Made by a program: the position numbers and the translations under genes. Shown here piece by piece: positions 5,851-7,417 of a DNA stretch of 7,417 nt. Each line of letters opens with the position of its first letter. The stretch's first letter is position 1. Origin of the DNA: Candidatus Uhrbacteria bacterium. Its GTDB lineage: Bacteria; Patescibacteriota; Patescibacteriia; 2-12-FULL-60-25. The stretch covers positions 1 through 7,417 of the forward strand of contig SICT01000055.1 of the NCBI GenBank assembly GCA_009691315.1, written 5' to 3'. The notes beneath the pieces were generated by a model. The model saw only the letters and a program-made list of their open reading frames with translations. It was not told where the DNA came from and ran no database searches.

Positions 5851-5856
5851 CCTCCT
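5851..5856 (-). promoter_or_regulatory. strong Shine-Dalgarno sequence of the VWA gene
   Basis: AGGAGG on the minus strand lies five bases before the ATG at 5845, a full consensus at near-optimal spacing. It fixes the start codon. The other genes in this window have weak sites or none, which makes this one stand out. Confidence 0.8.
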
Positions 5857-5878
5857 GGAACAGGTGATCTGTATGGCC

Positions 5879-5907
5879 AACTTAGGCTAAAATCGAGCTT
5901 TTGTCAA
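5879..5907 (-). promoter_or_regulatory. candidate promoter of the VWA gene
   Basis: A perfect TTGACA (5907-5902 on the minus strand) is followed after 17 bases by TAAGTT (5884-5879), which matches TATAAT at only three positions. The boxes overlap the last codons and the stop of the upstream methyltransferase gene. A start near 5872 would give a leader of about 27 bases including the Shine-Dalgarno sequence. The weak -10 box keeps confidence modest, and read-through from upstream is possible. Confidence 0.35.
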
Positions 5908-6439
5908 TCGCCTGACCAATCTGATACATGAAAATTTGGAGATCATTTTTCGTTGGCCGATCGACCGTAATCGATGTCCATCCCTCAATCGGAAAAACAT
6001 ACGAGATGACACGCGCTCCAGGCTTGAGTTCTTTTTCAAATTTTGCTTTTAATCGGCTGGCAATTTTATCTGGCATCCCAAAAAAATAAATGACGTCAGC
6101 GTGCGACAAATTTTCTTCAAATAAACTTTTACAATAAAAACTCAATCGATGATTTTGATGGAACCAATTCCGCACACGACAAATGACGTACAAGATCGAT
6201 GAGAGCTCAATTCCGATGACTCGCGCGGCTGATCGATCTGCAACGAAACATGATACCCGCCCATTTCCGCACCCCAGCTCATAAAAAATTTCTCCTTCTT
6301 TCAGGTCCGCCAATCTCAATATGCGTGCGAGATCTTTCTTCCGCGTCGGCACCCACGGCGCAAAGGAAAACCCGGGGATCGCAAAAATACTCAATCCGAC
6401 GATGATAAAAAGCAATTCAAGCCACATGATCCAAGACAT
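5882..6439 (-). CDS. membrane-anchored class I SAM methyltransferase, FAM173-like (possible protein-lysine methyltransferase)
   Basis: This 185-residue protein has an N-terminal membrane helix (about 5-24) followed by FAPWVPTRKKDLARIL (26-41) and a Rossmann methyltransferase domain. SAM motif I is YELGCGNGR (53-61), the acidic residue after strand 2 is E78 in IGIELS, and YFFGMPD (118-124) and KPGARVISYVFPIEGW (139-154) follow. The same order (one helix, a P-x-V-P-T-type motif, E/D-x-G-x-G, an iFG-like strand, then GxxVvSxxFP-xxxW) characterises the FAM173 family. Its eukaryotic members methylate lysines in the mitochondrial ADP/ATP carrier and ATP synthase subunit c. The soluble domain should face the cytoplasm next to the membrane. 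The bacterial substrate is unknown. The ATG at 6439 is chosen because a TATACT box sits six bases upstream; an in-frame ATG at 6427 is possible. The VWA gene follows 36 bp downstream. Confidence 0.85.
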   Translation of the reverse strand: MSWIMWLELLFIIVGLSIFAIPGFSFAPWVPTRKKDLARILRLADLKEGEIFYELGCGNGRVSCFVADRSAARVIGIELSSILYVICRVRNWFHQNHRLSFYCKSLFEENLSHADVIYFFGMPDKIASRLKAKFEKELKPGARVISYVFPIEGWTSITVDRPTKNDLQIFMYQIGQAIDKSSILA

Positions 6440-6445
6440 TTATCA

Positions 6446-6451
6446 AGTATA
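6446..6451 (-). promoter_or_regulatory. candidate -10 box of the FAM173-like methyltransferase gene (leaderless)
   Basis: TATACT on the minus strand matches TATAAT at five of six positions and ends six bases before the ATG at 6439, so transcription would begin at the A of the start codon. No good -35 box is seen 16-18 bases upstream. There is no Shine-Dalgarno sequence in the gap. Confidence 0.45.
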
Positions 6452-6457
6452 GCGCAT

Positions 6458-6486
6458 TTGATGTTCTCGCGTTTTTATGTTGTGAT
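6458..6486 (+). promoter_or_regulatory. candidate promoter of era (leaderless)
   Basis: TTGATG (6458-6463) and TGTGAT (6481-6486) each match consensus at four of six positions and are spaced by exactly 17 bases. The -10 box ends six bases before the era ATG at 6493, again predicting a start at or next to the start codon. The 53-bp divergent gap would then serve both genes. GATACT at 6484-6489 is an alternative -10 box, but it lies too near the ATG. Confidence 0.35.
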
Positions 6487-6492
6487 ACTTAT

Positions 6493-7353
6493 ATGAAATC
6501 CGGATTTGTCACTTTTGTTGGACGATCGAATGTCGGGAAGTCGACGTTACTCAATGCCTTGGTCGGTTCTAAAGTTGCGATTGTCACACCAAAACCACAA
6601 ACCACACGCCATCCGGTGCGCGGTATTTTGCATGATCCACGGGGACAAATCGTGTTTGTCGATACGCCGGGAATTTTTTTAGGAAAAAAAGATGCGGTGT
6701 CACGCGAACTCAATAAAATTGTACGCGAACAAATCGAGGGAATCGAAGCCATTGTTTACGTCGTTGATCCGACGCGTGAGCCAGGAGCGGAAGAAGCGCA
6801 TTTGCAGGAACTGCTTAAAAAAACTCGTGTGCCTATTATCGTCGCGGTCAATAAAAATGATTTACCAATTCTTCGTCGTCCATTTTTGAAAAATACCCTC
6901 ATCCTGGATGTCGGTCAGCGAGCGACTATGGAAATCTCTGCCATCAAACATCGCGAGTTGAATAAACTCATTGATACATTGTTTGATCTTCTCCCAGAAG
7001 GTGAAGCATTTTATCCTGAGCATCAACTCACTGATCTGTCACATGCTGACTGGATCGCCGAAGTCATTCGCGAAAAAGTCTTTCTCCATCTCCAAGAAGA
7101 ATTGCCTTACTCCGTCCATGTAGAAGTAACGGAAACAAATATGCGAGATGATGAACATGAAAAAATTTCCGCAACGGTCTGGACAACCGAAGAACGATAT
7201 AAAGGAATGATTATTGGTGCCAAAGGCGAAATGGTAAAAACCATCGGCAGTGATGCACGCAAAGAACTCGAGTCTGCCACGGGGAAAAAAATCTTCCTTG
7301 GTCTTGACGTACAGGTTGATCCAAAGTGGCAAGAACGGTTTAATAAAGCTTAA
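6493..7353 (+). CDS. era: GTPase Era, ribosome small-subunit assembly factor
   Basis: This 286-residue protein has the two-part Era architecture: a Ras-like GTPase domain and a C-terminal KH RNA-binding domain. Era binds the 3' end of 16S rRNA and couples 30S maturation to growth. GTPase motifs are G1 GRSNVGKST (10-18), G2 with T37/T38 in PQTTRHPVRG (35-44), G3 DTPG (57-60), G4 NKND (120-123) and G5 SA (149-150). The KH domain carries the GxxG loop as IIGAKGEMVKTIG (240-252), with HVEVTET (209-215) upstream. The length is normal for Era. Residue 12 is Ser where Era usually has Pro (GRPNVGKST); Ser is more usual in EngB, but the KH domain rules EngB out. The ATG at 6493 is the natural start, since family similarity begins at residue 3. 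No Shine-Dalgarno sequence is evident. A second gene follows one base after the stop. Confidence 0.97.
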   Translation: MKSGFVTFVGRSNVGKSTLLNALVGSKVAIVTPKPQTTRHPVRGILHDPRGQIVFVDTPGIFLGKKDAVSRELNKIVREQIEGIEAIVYVVDPTREPGAEEAHLQELLKKTRVPIIVAVNKNDLPILRRPFLKNTLILDVGQRATMEISAIKHRELNKLIDTLFDLLPEGEAFYPEHQLTDLSHADWIAEVIREKVFLHLQEELPYSVHVEVTETNMRDDEHEKISATVWTTEERYKGMIIGAKGEMVKTIGSDARKELESATGKKIFLGLDVQVDPKWQERFNKA

Positions 7354-7354
7354 T

Positions 7355-7417
7355 ATGCCAAGAGATCAAAAAACTGGTGAGTTCCCATTTATGAAAGATC
7401 CCATAAGAAAATTTCCA
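7355..7417 (+). CDS. 5' end of an unidentified gene downstream of era (partial)
   Basis: An ATG one base after the era TAA opens a frame that stays open to the right edge. It gives 21 residues starting MPRDQKTGEFPFMKDPIRKF. The peptide is charged and shows no recognisable motif. The spacing suggests co-transcription and coupling with era. A second in-frame ATG at 7391 could be the real start. Twenty-one open codons are weak evidence on their own. Confidence 0.45.
   Translation, partial: MPRDQKTGEFPFMKDPIRKFP

Noticed and set aside
6493..6546. EngB (YsxC) identity for the GTPase because of its GRSNVGKS P-loop
   Set aside because: The length, the DTPG/NKND layout and the C-terminal KH domain with GAKG identify Era.

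Overview
The window looks like a piece of a small-genome bacterium of the Candidate Phyla Radiation (Patescibacteria). This is inferred from tightly packed genes, mostly weak ribosome binding sites, short simplified versions of universal genes, a MurJ that lacks several canonical arginines, and moderate G+C. TGA is used as a normal stop, so the recoded-TGA lineages are unlikely. No tRNA, rRNA, CRISPR array or transposase gene was seen.

Layout. Positions 1-386 hold the tail of an unidentified gene and a 92-residue protein with one C-terminal membrane helix. From 3577 down to 429 on the minus strand runs a compact four-gene operon: a SpoU/TrmH-type RNA 2'-O-methyltransferase, a family 2 glycosyltransferase, a small Rieske [2Fe-2S] protein and a MurJ-type lipid flippase. 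Gaps are 11 bp, 4 bp and a 4-bp ATGA overlap. Diverging from it is a TrmA/RumA-family uracil-C5 RNA methyltransferase (3649-4908). Next on the minus strand come a stand-alone von Willebrand factor A protein (4931-5845) and a membrane-anchored FAM173-like methyltransferase (5882-6439). Diverging from the latter is the GTPase Era (6493-7353), followed one base later by the start of another gene.

Functional themes. One is RNA modification and ribosome assembly (SpoU and TrmA-family enzymes, Era). The other is the cell envelope (glycosyltransferase, MurJ, small membrane proteins). The VWA gene stands apart: it is visibly richer in G+C than its neighbours, has the only strong Shine-Dalgarno sequence in the window, and carries its own candidate promoter and terminator.

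The most striking signal is inside the uracil methyltransferase gene. Two unrelated 54-bp palindromes (4392-4445 and 4615-4668) are both translated in frame, and both fall in loops of the SAM-binding domain. The second matches a widely dispersed REP-like palindromic repeat; the first is a nearly perfect palindrome of unknown family. A third, shorter repeat-like segment lies just upstream of the same gene. Several genes also have -10-like boxes placed 6-7 bases before the start codon, which suggests leaderless transcripts.
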